DNA of 19,668 nt from DATAMF01 sp964472565 (GCA_964472565.1 CAYYNB010000114.1:1-19668); one strand, 5' to 3'. Positions 1 through 7,996 are shown, numbered from the stretch's first letter. Translations and numbers: made by a program. Notes: a model not told the origin generated them from the letters alone.

Positions 1-224
1 CCGGATGGCTTCGCCTTCCTGTCCCGCCAGCCCCAGGCATACATGCCCCGGCAGCAGTGCGGACAGTCGTGCGGCGATTTCGGATGCCGCTTCAGCGGCC
101 GATGGTCCTTGACCCGCGGCCACCACCCTTTCACGCGACGTTTGTTCAAGCGCCACCACAAGCGCAACACATCCATCCACAAGAAGAGCAGTATGGCAGG
201 TTCGAGGTGAAGGAGGTCAGGCAC
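1..224 (-). CDS. IS transposase, N-terminal part (runs off left edge)
   Basis: The minus strand is open from a GTG at 224 to the window edge. A GGGAG ribosome site lies 7 nt before the GTG. The peptide starts with a leucine-rich stretch (AILLFLWMDVLRLWW), then a basic segment, then KSPHDCPHC, which looks like the first half of a zinc ribbon. The same order (Leu/Trp-rich start, basic linker, PKDCPDC) occurs in the decayed transposase at 6666-7513, so both belong to one IS type. From memory this resembles a zinc-ribbon plus DDE transposase family common in Chloroflexota; I cannot name the ISfinder group. The catalytic part lies outside the window, so whether it is intact is unknown. Confidence 0.6.
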   Translation of the reverse strand, partial: MPDLLHLEPAILLFLWMDVLRLWWRLNKRRVKGWWPRVKDHRPLKRHPKSPHDCPHCCRGMYAWGWRDRKAKPS

Positions 225-258
225 GGATAGCTCCCTATTGGGCACGTAGCGCAAAAAA

Positions 259-297
259 CGCGCAGTCTACCAACCTGCGCGCTTTTGTCAACCCTTT
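259..297 (-). repeat. IS end with transposase promoter and hairpin
   Basis: Upstream of the transposase, the minus strand carries TTGACA (291-286), a 16-nt spacer and TAGACT (269-264), a fair sigma-70-type promoter. The same stretch holds a 7-bp inverted repeat, CGCGCAG at 259-265 and CTGCGCG at 275-281, extended by A/T runs. Its outer part (minus strand, TTGACAAAAGCGCGCAG) closely matches the sequence before the second transposase (CTGTCAAAAGCGCTCTG, near 7570-7586). I therefore read it as the terminal region of the IS, with the border around 290-297. No target duplication could be confirmed. Confidence 0.5.
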
Positions 298-657
298 GGA
301 TGCCACTCTCGAATTGTCTTACAGCTTCTGGGGGTGTACCCGCCAACCGCCGCCGCCGCCCTAGCGATGATGATCCTTCTGACATTATCCATCACTGTGT
401 CCGCAGTACCAGGAAACTTAGGCGCGTTCCAGGCCGCTGTGGTCAGCGCGTTATGGATCAGCGGCATGATTACTTCAGTTTCTTCACCGGCTAACGTGCC
501 TGCCATCCTGATCGGTGTTTGGCTGCACATCCTCACATTAGGAACTTACCTGGTACTTGGGTTGGTAGGACTGTCGGCTGAAGGGCTGTCTATTCATCAA
601 ATGACACAGGGGCTAAAACCTTTTTCCAGACAGCCCTCCAATATCGAGGAAATGTAA
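298..657 (+). pseudogene. Flippase-like (YbhN/LPG-synthase TM) C-terminal fragment
   Basis: The plus strand encodes a hydrophobic peptide that ends at TAA 655-657. It contains PGNLGAFQAAVV between two membrane segments, which matches the conserved C-terminal signature (PGNxGxFQAxxV) of the lysylphosphatidylglycerol synthase transmembrane / UPF0104 flippase-like family. Family members are about 300-350 residues; only about 110 remain and the 5' part is missing. The homologous reading begins just inside the IS end at 259-297, so insertion or IS-mediated deletion is the likely cause. A GTG at 334 is open but has no convincing ribosome site. In intact form such proteins are inner-membrane, and their neighbours often include glycosyltransferases, which fits the convergent glycan operon next door. 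Confidence 0.6.
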
Positions 658-670
658 CACCTCACACGTG

Positions 671-1777
671 CTACGTGTTCCAACTCCTGATTTGCGCTGC
701 GACCTGCCGAACTTGTTGGTGGGATAGCTGCGGATACATCGGTAAAGAGACTATTCTTTCCACCACGGCCTCGCTGACCGGCAGTTTTTCGGGTGATACC
801 CGGCATTCAGCAAAAGCGGGTTGATGATGGAGCACGTGCGGATAGTGAATGTCACTGCCTATTTGCTGCTCTCGAAGATAACTGCGCAGCTTATCGCGTT
901 GTGGAGCCTGGATTACGTACAGGTGATAAACATGGTGGCAGTTGGGTTGCTCGACGGGAAGCTGCACGGTCCCATGCAGTTCATTCCCATACCACTTCGC
1001 TCGCTCGCGACGCATCTCATTTTGCTGATCCAGGTGCTTCAGTTTGACACGGAGAATAGCCGCTTGCATTTCGTCTAAACGGCTGTTCATGCCGGGTAAA
1101 ATATGCTGAAAACGCCTATTTTGACCAAGATCGCGCAGTTGTAAAATGCGATGAGCCAGATCAGGATCCCGAGTTACTACAGCACCACCATCACCATACG
1201 CGCCCAGATTTTTTGTTGGATAAAAGCTAAAGCAGCCGACTGTTCCAAAAGTGCCGACCATTTGTCCGTTTACCTGCGCCCCATGAGCCTGAGCAACATC
1301 CTCGATCACAACCAAACGATGGTCATGGGCAAACGACAGAATAGGCAATATATCAGCCGGGTGACCATAAAGATGCACCGGCAAAATCGCTTTGGTTCTC
1401 GGACTAAGACATGCCTCTAATTTAGCCGGATCAAGGGTATATGTATCCGGATGAATATCCGCGAAAACAGGGTTAGCCCCGGCGGCAAGAATGGCGAGTG
1501 CGGTTGGCGCAGCCGTCAATGCCGGGCAAATAACCTCATCGCCTTCACCAATAGCAAGGGCTTCTAAAGCGAGTTGGATGGCTTCGGTTCCATTGGCTAC
1601 GCCAATCGCGTGTTCCACCCCTAAATAAGCAGCGAATTCCTTCTCAAACGCTTCATTCTCCGGACCCATAATAAACCAGGCCCGGTCTAACACGACTGCA
1701 ATCGCCGCATCAATCTCATCACGTATTTCACGCACTTGTAGTTGAAAGTCATTAAAAGGAATGGGCAGTGTGTTCAT
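671..1777 (-). CDS. DegT/DnrJ/EryC1/StrS sugar aminotransferase
   Basis: This 368-residue protein is a PLP-dependent aminotransferase of the DegT family, a normal full length. Such enzymes usually transfer an amino group from glutamate to a keto group of a nucleotide sugar. The PLP lysine is in SFYPTKNLGAYGDGGAV (K189). The aspartate that contacts the pyridine nitrogen is in VIEDVAQAHG (D160). NGTEA at 62-66 fits the phosphate-binding turn, and NSRLDEMQAAIL is the typical later motif. The ATG shares one base with the stop of the epimerase (TAATG), so translation is probably coupled. It is the last gene of the minus-strand glycan operon. The neighbour suggests an amino-sugar precursor of a surface glycan; the exact substrate cannot be read from sequence. 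Confidence 0.9.
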   Translation of the reverse strand: MNTLPIPFNDFQLQVREIRDEIDAAIAVVLDRAWFIMGPENEAFEKEFAAYLGVEHAIGVANGTEAIQLALEALAIGEGDEVICPALTAAPTALAILAAGANPVFADIHPDTYTLDPAKLEACLSPRTKAILPVHLYGHPADILPILSFAHDHRLVVIEDVAQAHGAQVNGQMVGTFGTVGCFSFYPTKNLGAYGDGGAVVTRDPDLAHRILQLRDLGQNRRFQHILPGMNSRLDEMQAAILRVKLKHLDQQNEMRRERAKWYGNELHGTVQLPVEQPNCHHVYHLYVIQAPQRDKLRSYLREQQIGSDIHYPHVLHHQPAFAECRVSPEKLPVSEAVVERIVSLPMYPQLSHQQVRQVAAQIRSWNT

Positions 1778-2769
1778 TAAATATATTGCTCCAAGTGCTG
1801 GTTATAGTAGGCCAGGACAGAAGCTAATCCTGTCTCTAGATCGATTTTAGGTTCCCACCCCAGGTGCTTGCGAATCTTCGTGATGTCGGTATGGAAACTC
1901 TTGATGTCTATCCGTTTGCGTTCTTCTGGAAAGGGTACCAAACGATATGAACCATTCCCTTTGAGTGTGATCAATGTCTCAACAATTTCCTTCAACGAAA
2001 CAGGATGTGGGCCACCGAGATTATATATTTCTCCGATACTGCATTCATTGACAGCCGCCAAAAGCAGCGCTTGAACGGCATCATCTACATAACACATGTC
2101 GCGTAGCTGCTCTCCATTACCAAAGAGCTGAATTTCCTGCCCCTGCATAATTTGGTTTACAAACCAACCGATGAAACCCTGGCGATTGTGAGAGATTAAT
2201 TGGCGGGGTCCATAAATATTGGTCAGCCGCAGTGAGGTCGTGCGCAGGTCATACGCATGATGGTAGACCATAAAATACATCTCACCTGCGCTTTTATGGA
2301 CACCATTGATGTCAACCGGATTCAAGGGGTGAGTTTCGTCAACCGGGAGGCGCTGCGGCATGCCATACTGTTGACGTGTAGCAGTATGAATAATTCGGAT
2401 CGTGGGGTTGTACTGTCGGCAAACTTCTAACAACGCCAGCGGGGCACGCACATTCATCTCCAGGTCAAAATTAGGATCCGTCATGCTGTTAACATGACTC
2501 ACCTGGCCTGCCAGATTGAAAATGTAATCCTTCCCTGGAATCAGTTTGGATACAGCTTCTTCATCGCGGAGATCGACCACCTCAACCCGAACCAGATCCT
2601 CAATCCCGCTGATATTCTGACAGTTGCCCCCGTGCCCCGATATCAATGCGTCAATAATCAGCACCTCGGCACCAAGCTTGACAAGCGCATGCGCTAAATT
2701 GCTTCCAATAAAACCAAGTCCACCTGTGACTATGACTCGTTTACCAGCAAACGTGGCTTCCAAATTCAT
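1777..2769 (-). CDS. NAD-dependent nucleotide-sugar epimerase/dehydratase (SDR)
   Basis: This 330-residue extended SDR has a Rossmann dinucleotide-binding motif (TGGLGFIG, residues 15-22), the NLAGQVSHVNS stretch and a late substrate-binding half (NLGGPHPVSLKEI, then LGWEPKIDLETGL). At the usual YxxxK site it reads NGVHK, so the catalytic tyrosine is replaced by asparagine (N155) while the lysine (K159) stays. TRQQYG and LPVDE precede it. I recall a subfamily with the same NGxxK pattern, so this is probably a family trait and not decay. I chose ATG 2769 over the TTG one codon upstream because GGGGG lies at a suitable distance. It sits 21 nt downstream of the GT2 gene and overlaps the aminotransferase by one base. 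It probably makes or modifies a nucleotide sugar for the same glycan. Confidence 0.85.
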   Translation of the reverse strand: MNLEATFAGKRVIVTGGLGFIGSNLAHALVKLGAEVLIIDALISGHGGNCQNISGIEDLVRVEVVDLRDEEAVSKLIPGKDYIFNLAGQVSHVNSMTDPNFDLEMNVRAPLALLEVCRQYNPTIRIIHTATRQQYGMPQRLPVDETHPLNPVDINGVHKSAGEMYFMVYHHAYDLRTTSLRLTNIYGPRQLISHNRQGFIGWFVNQIMQGQEIQLFGNGEQLRDMCYVDDAVQALLLAAVNECSIGEIYNLGGPHPVSLKEIVETLITLKGNGSYRLVPFPEERKRIDIKSFHTDITKIRKHLGWEPKIDLETGLASVLAYYNQHLEQYI

Positions 2770-2790
2770 CAAGAGTGTCCCCCTGGCAGG

Positions 2791-3540
2791 TTAGTTCGGA
2801 TGGAAGGCGGGTTCACTCGGTTGCAGATGTTCTTTCCTTCGAACCAGCTCAAACCACAATTCAATCAACTCACGTCCAACACGCATGATGCGCCGAATTT
2901 TAAAGAACTGCGACTTACCATACGCCCGGTGGTAGTGAGAAACAGGAGCTTCAGTAATCACAAAACCATGATCCTGTATCTTTTTCATCATTTCAACACA
3001 AATCACACCGCTGTTATGGGTTAGACTGACCCGATCAAACACTTTGCGGCGAATCAGGCGAAAATCACAGTCAACATCGCGGATTTTTAAGCCAAAAGCA
3101 TGGCTCACTACGATGTGATACAGCCGTCCAATGACAATCCGATACCAGGGATCACTGCGGTTGATTTTATAACCTTGCACCACATCAACCCTATCGACCA
3201 GCAATGGGTAGAGTTTGCACAAGTCGCGCACATCATACTGTGCATCGCCATCGGTATAAAAAATGAGGTCTTTGGTCGCATTGGCAAACCCAGAGCGCAA
3301 CGCCCCCCCATAGCCTTTATTTTTCTCGTGATGAATGACGCGCACTCGTTCATAGTTGGCCGCTAGGTGATCCAGAATTGGGGGGGTATAGTCTGAACTG
3401 CCATCATTAATGACAAGGACTTCATAATCATCGGTAAGCGTTTCAAGAACAAGGATGGCCGATAACACCATACTGGCAATGGTCCCACCATCGTTATAAG
3501 CAGGGAAAAAGGCAGTGATACTAGGCCGCACTTCCGACAT
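2791..3540 (-). CDS. GT2 glycosyltransferase, DPM1/ArnC-like
   Basis: This 249-residue family 2 glycosyltransferase has the GT-A motifs in order: PAYNDGGT at the N-terminus, VINDGSSD (residues 43-50), KGYGGALRSGF, the metal-binding FYTDGDAQYD (94-103) and DVDCDFRLI. It lacks C-terminal membrane helices, so it resembles short dolichyl/polyprenyl-phosphate sugar synthases that work at the inner membrane face. An in-frame ATG at 3606 is possible, but AAAGGA lies 8 nt before ATG 3540 and the conserved fold starts there. The longer leader is leftover DNA from the methyltransferase remnant upstream. It is the first intact gene of the operon, probably loading a sugar on a lipid carrier or on the glycan. 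Confidence 0.88.
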   Translation of the reverse strand: MSEVRPSITAFFPAYNDGGTIASMVLSAILVLETLTDDYEVLVINDGSSDYTPPILDHLAANYERVRVIHHEKNKGYGGALRSGFANATKDLIFYTDGDAQYDVRDLCKLYPLLVDRVDVVQGYKINRSDPWYRIVIGRLYHIVVSHAFGLKIRDVDCDFRLIRRKVFDRVSLTHNSGVICVEMMKKIQDHGFVITEAPVSHYHRAYGKSQFFKIRRIMRVGRELIELWFELVRRKEHLQPSEPAFHPN

Positions 3541-3606
3541 ATGACCAAATCCTTTCATTTGGGAGGTTAAAGCGTATGGTGAAGCACCGGATAGCGCACT
3601 CTGCAT

Positions 3607-3742
3607 CCAAAATACGAAGATCGGTGTGGTGCAGTTGCAGGGAGGTCTTCAGGATAAGCGCCGAGATTACCCGGCGCACACCTTTAAACCACCAGTGTCC
3701 AGCCGCTAGCAGTTTTAATTCAACTAACGTTTCAGGTCTCAT
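3607..3742 (-). pseudogene. Class I SAM methyltransferase, N-terminal remnant (HWWF type)
   Basis: From ATG 3742 the minus strand reads RPETLVELKLLAAGHWWF followed by a basic helix and RILDA. This is the typical opening of a SAM-dependent methyltransferase family in which HWWF(R/K)GRR precedes motif I (LDxGCGTG). Here motif I is degraded (LDAECA) and homology stops directly after it; the frame continues as unrelated sequence to a stop at 3521. The remaining 150 or more residues, including the rest of the SAM fold, are gone. The GT2 gene begins about 70 nt downstream, so a deletion seems to have joined the methyltransferase start to the glycosyltransferase. The promoter and translation start in front of it are still good, so a short peptide may still be made as a leader. 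Confidence 0.65.
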
Positions 3743-3780
3743 TGACACGCCAAGAGGGAGCCAAATCTAAGAGTTTGGCA

Positions 3781-3809
3781 ATTATACAGCCCTTTACATA
3801 TGCCGTAAA
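3781..3809 (-). promoter_or_regulatory. Promoter of the glycan operon
   Basis: On the minus strand TTTACG (3809-3804) and a perfect TATAAT (3786-3781) are separated by 17 nt. Transcription would begin near 3774, about 30 nt before the ATG of the methyltransferase remnant, and would run through the GT2, epimerase and aminotransferase genes, which have no obvious promoter of their own. Confidence 0.6.
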
Positions 3810-3901
3810 CTAAAAGATTCATTGAATTATAATTGTTGAAAAATTAATTTAAGGTATGGATAGTAAGACAGTCGATAGAGATAGCATAAAATTTTAGTTC
3901 C

Positions 3902-3935
3902 GGGGATCAATCCGCTGCGCAGTGAATTGATCCCC
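3902..3935 (-). terminator. Hairpin terminator after the YfhO-family gene
   Basis: GGGGATCAAT (3902-3911) and ATTGATCCCC (3926-3935) form a perfect 10-bp stem around a GC-rich loop that contains its own palindrome (CTGCGCAG). It lies 12 nt past the stop codon at 3948. Downstream on the minus strand there are only short T runs, so termination strength is uncertain. It separates the YfhO gene from the glycan operon. Confidence 0.6.
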
Positions 3936-3947
3936 CATAAACATTCT

Positions 3948-6236
3948 TTAACGATGGAGCGACTTTAAAGCACGACGCGATTTGACCAGAAATACACAAG
4001 CCACGCCCAACCAACTGATACCGGATATAACCCCGCCAATATAAAGCGACAGGGGGCGATATGAAAATACCACTTCGCTCTCCCTATCGGGAACACATAC
4101 GGCTCTAAACACGGTATCCGCTCTAAAAATGTCGCTTTTTTCCCCGTTAACGGTGACTTGCCAACCCTGTGCATAACGATCCGATAGAAACAAAACGCCC
4201 GGCCCCTCGGAATTTACTTTTAACCGGACTTGATTCGGATGATACGCAACAATTTCGACGTCTCCTCCGGCAAGCTTCGCATGCAGACAGGAGGCCGGTT
4301 GATCGACGTGGACGACGTTCATATCGGCATCAGGATTGTTGATGTAATAATCTCGCATCGCCGCTTCATCCTTTTCGACAACGACTCCGCTGGCAAGAAA
4401 AGCGCGCTGAACAGGATGTCGAACGGCATAAACATACAGGTTTTGTTCCGGTTCCGTCGCCAGAAGATCAAGCATGCCGGTTTCCGGATCCAATAACTCA
4501 TCAGGATAGGCTTCCCCTCGTACAAGATAACCTACCCCAAGCAGAAGGTTGGTTGGGGATAACAAATTTGATTTATCGAGCCACTTATTATAAGAATCTG
4601 CAGCCAGTTGTTCATAGCCATCTACATCATAATAACCCTTTCCGGTTGCTTCGGTATAGGTTCTAAAATTGCTTCGGCTAATGATAATGCGTTGCAATCC
4701 GGCAGAAGAAGCTGGAACAGTTTGTTCGACCAGACTCCATTTCGGATTGTACGGGTCCGCTGAACTGACCTTAATGAAGGGTAGTGATGATGCCCAGACA
4801 TCCAATACGGCAACAAATACCAGCAGCAGCAATAATTGTTGGAAGTGCTTTTCAGATGTCCGAAGCGCTAACAGAATCAAGTAGAAAAAGAGTAAAAACA
4901 ACGCGGTTTTAGCCACAGTCTGCGCAGAATACCACAGGCGCTCACCATCAATCGCATCCGTGTGAAGCACACGTCCCCAACTCATAATGAAGGCCAGGCC
5001 GAAACAGCCCATAAAAAATCTTGGCAGCAGCCGTAAAAGCCGGTTCAGGCGACTTTGACGCTCGGCCAGATCGGTATTCTGAAGATAGGTAATAAACAGC
5101 CCACCCATACACGCCAGCGCCATTTGTGGGAGAATCAGCCATCTACCGGCTGAGCGAAACATTCCGGCAGGTGGCAGAACTTGAACCAGCAAGCGCAGTA
5201 ATCCACCATCCATCGCCAAACTCAAAACGAGTCCTAACCCGCTGATAATGACTAAGAGCCAGACCTCTCTTGTGGGGCGTGTCAGCAAAACCATCAGGGC
5301 CAACAGCGGCAGCAGCCCAATATAAGCGAAGAGTTCCTCTACGTTACGATCTCCAGGTATGCCGTTGCCACCAATCATATAGGGAAATGCAAAGGTCAAC
5401 AGTTGATTGGCCGGTACCGAAAATTTATCCGCAAAGGCGATCCGGTCCTGGTCTTCTGCATTTCGGCCTGACGCAAGCGCCGTCCCGATGACCGGGAGTA
5501 AGGCAATGGCAGCCAATAAGAAGCTCAACACAGTAAGCGTAATCAACGGGCGGGTGGCAGTCCAGAACCGCTGCCTGGATGGTTCGTCGAAAATTTCGAA
5601 TCCCCAAATGACGGCGACGATCACCCCTGTGATAAATGCAATTTGAGGGTGCCCGGACAGGTAGAGCAGTCCCATTGGAACCGCCCCTCTCACGCCGGAA
5701 GTCCAGGTTCCTTTTCGAACCGACCATACAAATCCGGCCAGAACCCAGGGTGTCCAGGCGATGGGGAGGAGAATGGTATAGTGTCCCGCCCACAGGCGCG
5801 CTCCCATCAACCCGCTGCCGCCCCATAATAATCCGGTCAGTAGGGCACCTAGCCGTGAGGAGCCAAGCTGACGCGCCAGCACTGCAATGCCCCACATCCC
5901 AATAAAACCATGCAGGATCAGGTTAAGCGCAACCGCTTTTTTTGTTTCTATGATGAAAATAAGCCAGTTCGGCGGGTAAAAAACATTGACCTCACCGGCT
6001 CCAATAATGGAAAAGCCTGACAACTCATGAGGATTCCACAGTGGTAATTCATGGTTCTGATGAACTTCATGAGCAATAAAATCGAAGTATGGATAAGTGT
6101 ATCTTGCGAGATCATGGCCCTGCAAAATGCCTTTATCCCTGTTAAAAGGCCATACATTGCTATAAAAGAGACAACACCCTAGTACTAAGAGAACAGGGAG
6201 CAGCCAGCGATTTTTTGTCAGTTTCTGTTCGAGCAA
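3948..6236 (-). CDS. YfhO-family integral membrane protein
   Basis: This 762-residue protein has an N-terminal membrane segment, an extracytoplasmic loop with QGHDLARYTYPYFDF and PLWNPHELSGF, then about ten more hydrophobic segments up to roughly residue 480, a large soluble C-terminal domain and a last membrane helix near the end. This order and the HDLxxYxYPxFDF/LPLWNP motifs match the bacterial YfhO family. The fold is related to GT-C glycosyltransferases, and Bacillus YfhO acts in lipoteichoic-acid glycosylation. The reading frame opens with TTG at 6236, 9 nt after AAGG; an ATG 5 nt upstream is out of frame and TGA closes the frame above. It probably adds sugar to a surface polymer outside the membrane, which suits the glycosyltransferase operon downstream. 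Confidence 0.8.
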   Translation of the reverse strand: MLEQKLTKNRWLLPVLLVLGCCLFYSNVWPFNRDKGILQGHDLARYTYPYFDFIAHEVHQNHELPLWNPHELSGFSIIGAGEVNVFYPPNWLIFIIETKKAVALNLILHGFIGMWGIAVLARQLGSSRLGALLTGLLWGGSGLMGARLWAGHYTILLPIAWTPWVLAGFVWSVRKGTWTSGVRGAVPMGLLYLSGHPQIAFITGVIVAVIWGFEIFDEPSRQRFWTATRPLITLTVLSFLLAAIALLPVIGTALASGRNAEDQDRIAFADKFSVPANQLLTFAFPYMIGGNGIPGDRNVEELFAYIGLLPLLALMVLLTRPTREVWLLVIISGLGLVLSLAMDGGLLRLLVQVLPPAGMFRSAGRWLILPQMALACMGGLFITYLQNTDLAERQSRLNRLLRLLPRFFMGCFGLAFIMSWGRVLHTDAIDGERLWYSAQTVAKTALFLLFFYLILLALRTSEKHFQQLLLLLVFVAVLDVWASSLPFIKVSSADPYNPKWSLVEQTVPASSAGLQRIIISRSNFRTYTEATGKGYYDVDGYEQLAADSYNKWLDKSNLLSPTNLLLGVGYLVRGEAYPDELLDPETGMLDLLATEPEQNLYVYAVRHPVQRAFLASGVVVEKDEAAMRDYYINNPDADMNVVHVDQPASCLHAKLAGGDVEIVAYHPNQVRLKVNSEGPGVLFLSDRYAQGWQVTVNGEKSDIFRADTVFRAVCVPDRESEVVFSYRPLSLYIGGVISGISWLGVACVFLVKSRRALKSLHR

Positions 6237-6625
6237 GGCTCATATCCTTCAGATGCCAGTTCAGGAGCCAATCCAGGCAAAACGATAACCCGGGGTAAGG
6301 GATGATGCAAAAAACAAAACCTGTTATTCTGGTGTGGGTTCAAGGGAAGGGAATGTAAGACAAATCGAAGCAGCCAGTGGAGGGCCGAAACAGAGGCAAG
6401 CGGTCGAGAATCGGGAGCCGAAAGCGCCCAGAAGGGTCAGAAAACGCCTGGCGTGCTCCTGTGGTATAGCCTTTGAATGCGAGGGAAAAATCGTAGAAAC
6501 CTGACGAATGCTTTTAAAGGTGTTTCTTAAATAGAGTTAAATTATCTTCTATTAAATTAAAGCTATAACACTATCGTGTTATCAAGTCTGTTTATGGCTA
6601 TTTCTCGAACGTTTTTCATCCCGCC
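6237..6625. other. Gene-free stretch upstream of the YfhO gene
   Basis: I see no convincing gene here. One open run on the plus strand (about 6395-6495, ending in TGA) has coding-like composition but no start and no recognisable motif. The AT-rich part holds a 7-bp inverted repeat, ATAACAC (6565-6571) and GTGTTAT (6576-6582) with a 4-nt loop, which could be an operator or a small hairpin. No strong promoter for the YfhO gene could be picked with confidence. Confidence 0.4.
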
Positions 6626-7590
6626 GGGAATCAAAAACTCCCGAACAGGGTCGGGCGTGTTCGCCCTAATACACCGGATGGGTGATGAACTCGCGCACAC
6701 TCCAACAGTGGCCGGTTACCCCGAGCGCCATGGCGGGTGTTCGACCCCGAAAATGCCCCTCCCCCATCGGGACGCGCAACGCATGATGCATGCGGCAGAA
6801 ATTGTAGTAGCCCACCGCCAGGGCGACACGCCAGCGCAAACCCTGCACCGTGTGAGCCAGCGCCCAGGTCCGTCGTGACAGCGTCGCCACCAGATGACGC
6901 AAGGTCAAATTGAGCCGCTCAATGAAGGCCGTCTGGATTTTTCCGCTCAGCCCCAGTCGCTGGAGCGTCGTTTCCAGGTCCGCGCGTTGACCGCACAACA
7001 TCTTGGTGTAGACCTGCTTCAGCTTGTGGCCGACCTTCAGCTTACGAAACTGGCCGTAGAGCAGCCTGGGCAGCACGTGCCACACCGGTTGGCGATGGCC
7101 TTCTTCCTCCACCCATACTCCAAAATGGGCCGTGAGTCCATAGAAGTACTGCTGAAGCCCATTGCTGGTGAACACCGGCACGCAGTTCGCGGCTAACATG
7201 GCCTTCACCCGGTGCAGGAATGCGATGGGCATCGGCTTCATACACGCCTGTCCATCCGTAGCGTGCGTCTTGGGTCGTCCCCGCGGACTCTTGACTTCGC
7301 TCCAAGGACGCGCCGTGCGCTGCACGTCCAGCAGCATTCCCTGGCTCTCCAGCCGGCAGTCTGGGCAGTCCTTCGGCGTTCGAGGTTTCAGATTCCACGC
7401 CCGCTTCGCCTTCTTCTGTGCCGCTTTCCCCGCGTTTGCCGTACTTCCAGATAGTTCTCCCACAGCCAGACGAGCAGGATCAACAGCAACAGACTTTCCA
7501 CACTCCACAGCACTTTTGCATCGCACCGCCCTCCTGGTTAGGCTTGGCCTTCTCTCCACTTTACCGCTTCAGAGCGCTTTTGACAGCAAA
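6626..7590 (-). mobile_element. Decayed insertion sequence, same type as at 1-297
   Basis: The element contains the broken transposase at 6666-7513. Its right end (minus strand CTGTCAAAAGCGCTCTG, about 7586-7570) matches the terminal region of the IS at the left of the window. The left border is a guess: a weakly similar ATCAAAAACTCCCG lies near 6630, about 30 nt past the transposase stop. No direct target repeat was found. A ParA remnant and a terminator lie just beyond the right end, so the element seems to have entered, or deleted into, a partition gene. Confidence 0.5.
6666..7513 (-). pseudogene. IS transposase, frameshifted and internally deleted
   Basis: The N-terminal Leu/Trp-rich segment (LLLLILLVWLWENYLEV) is read from GTG 7513 in one frame, but the following KRAWNLKPRTPKDCPDC zinc-ribbon part is in another; the shift lies near 7405-7420. 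After PWSEVKSPRGRPK and GQAC, the zinc-ribbon second half, the helix-turn-helix and the first catalytic acid expected in this family are missing, and the frame jumps to NCVPVFTSNGLQQYFYGLTAHFG. There I expect FTSDG, so the catalytic aspartate reads as asparagine. The C-terminus (SRRTWALAHTVQ, YYNFCRMHHAL, RTPAMALG) is kept up to the stop at 6666. About 280 codons remain; I expect over 400 in the intact family, from memory. It cannot be an active transposase. Confidence 0.7.
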
Positions 7591-7620
7591 AAGGGGCTTT
7601 GTAGCCCTTTTTCCTTTTTT
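7588..7620 (+). terminator. Strong hairpin terminator, probably bidirectional
   Basis: AAAAAGGGGCT and AGCCCTTTTT pair around a short TTGT loop (one bulged G) and are followed on the plus strand by TTCCTTTTTT. The A run on the other side makes it work on the minus strand too. It lies between the IS end and the ParA remnant. Confidence 0.65.
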
Positions 7621-7639
7621 CCCTCATCTACCTGCGCTA

Positions 7640-7741
7640 GACCCTGGCGGAAAACTCCGGCCAGTCCGAACGCGATATTGGTGGCGGATGTCGATTTCCC
7701 GACACCCCTTTGTGATTGGTCAGTACGAAAACGCGAGTCAT
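7640..7741 (-). pseudogene. ParA-family partition ATPase, N-terminal remnant
   Basis: From ATG 7741 the minus strand reads MTRVFVLTNHKG, preceded by a good AAAGG-type ribosome site. A single missing G in the G run at 7705-7708 then breaks the frame. With that base restored, the reading is GGVGKSTSATNIAFGLAG, a deviant Walker A box (KGGVGKS) of the ParA/MinD type with its usual continuation. Homology ends near 7640, before the IS and terminator. Full ParA proteins have about 250 residues, so only the first 35 or so remain. Such genes partition plasmids or integrative elements; this one suggests that a mobile replicon or genomic island once ended here. It is not functional. Confidence 0.65.
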
Positions 7742-7996
7742 TGCCTTTTCCTTTCTATGCATGAAATCGAACGGTTTTCGCTGGGCTGGCAAAGACTTCG
7801 CGGAAGCGTGATACACTGTTCTCGGAAGCCTTGCTGGCGATGGCAGCGAGCCTTCAAGGTGGTTGGGGGAGGGCAGTCCTCTCCCGATCACCGAAAAGCC
7901 ATAGTCAGGATTGACTTGCGAACCGTTCTAGGAATGGGCGCTGAGGAAAGGCAATGATTTGAAGGAAGGAATTCGAGGGTGTTGAAGCGAATGTTT
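7742..7996. other. Non-coding stretch upstream of the ParA remnant
   Basis: This is probably the former 5' region of the ParA gene. I found no coherent reading frame with a motif on either strand and no convincing promoter. Long open frames that cross it are chance frames. Confidence 0.35.

Noticed and set aside
664..678. ACACGT-GCT-ACGTGT inverted repeat at the aminotransferase stop
   Set aside because: It is short, has no T run and partly overlaps coding sequence; not enough to call a terminator.
5425..5895. 156-codon minus-strand frame
   Set aside because: It is a shadow of the YfhO-family gene, which has clear membrane segments and family motifs in its own frame.
6395..6495. Open plus-strand run that ends in TGA before the IS
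   Set aside because: No start codon, motif or neighbour supports a gene.
7162..7764. Long plus-strand open frame of 200 codons
   Set aside because: It lies antisense to the transposase and ParA remnants, has no motif or ribosome site, and is composed of shadow codons.
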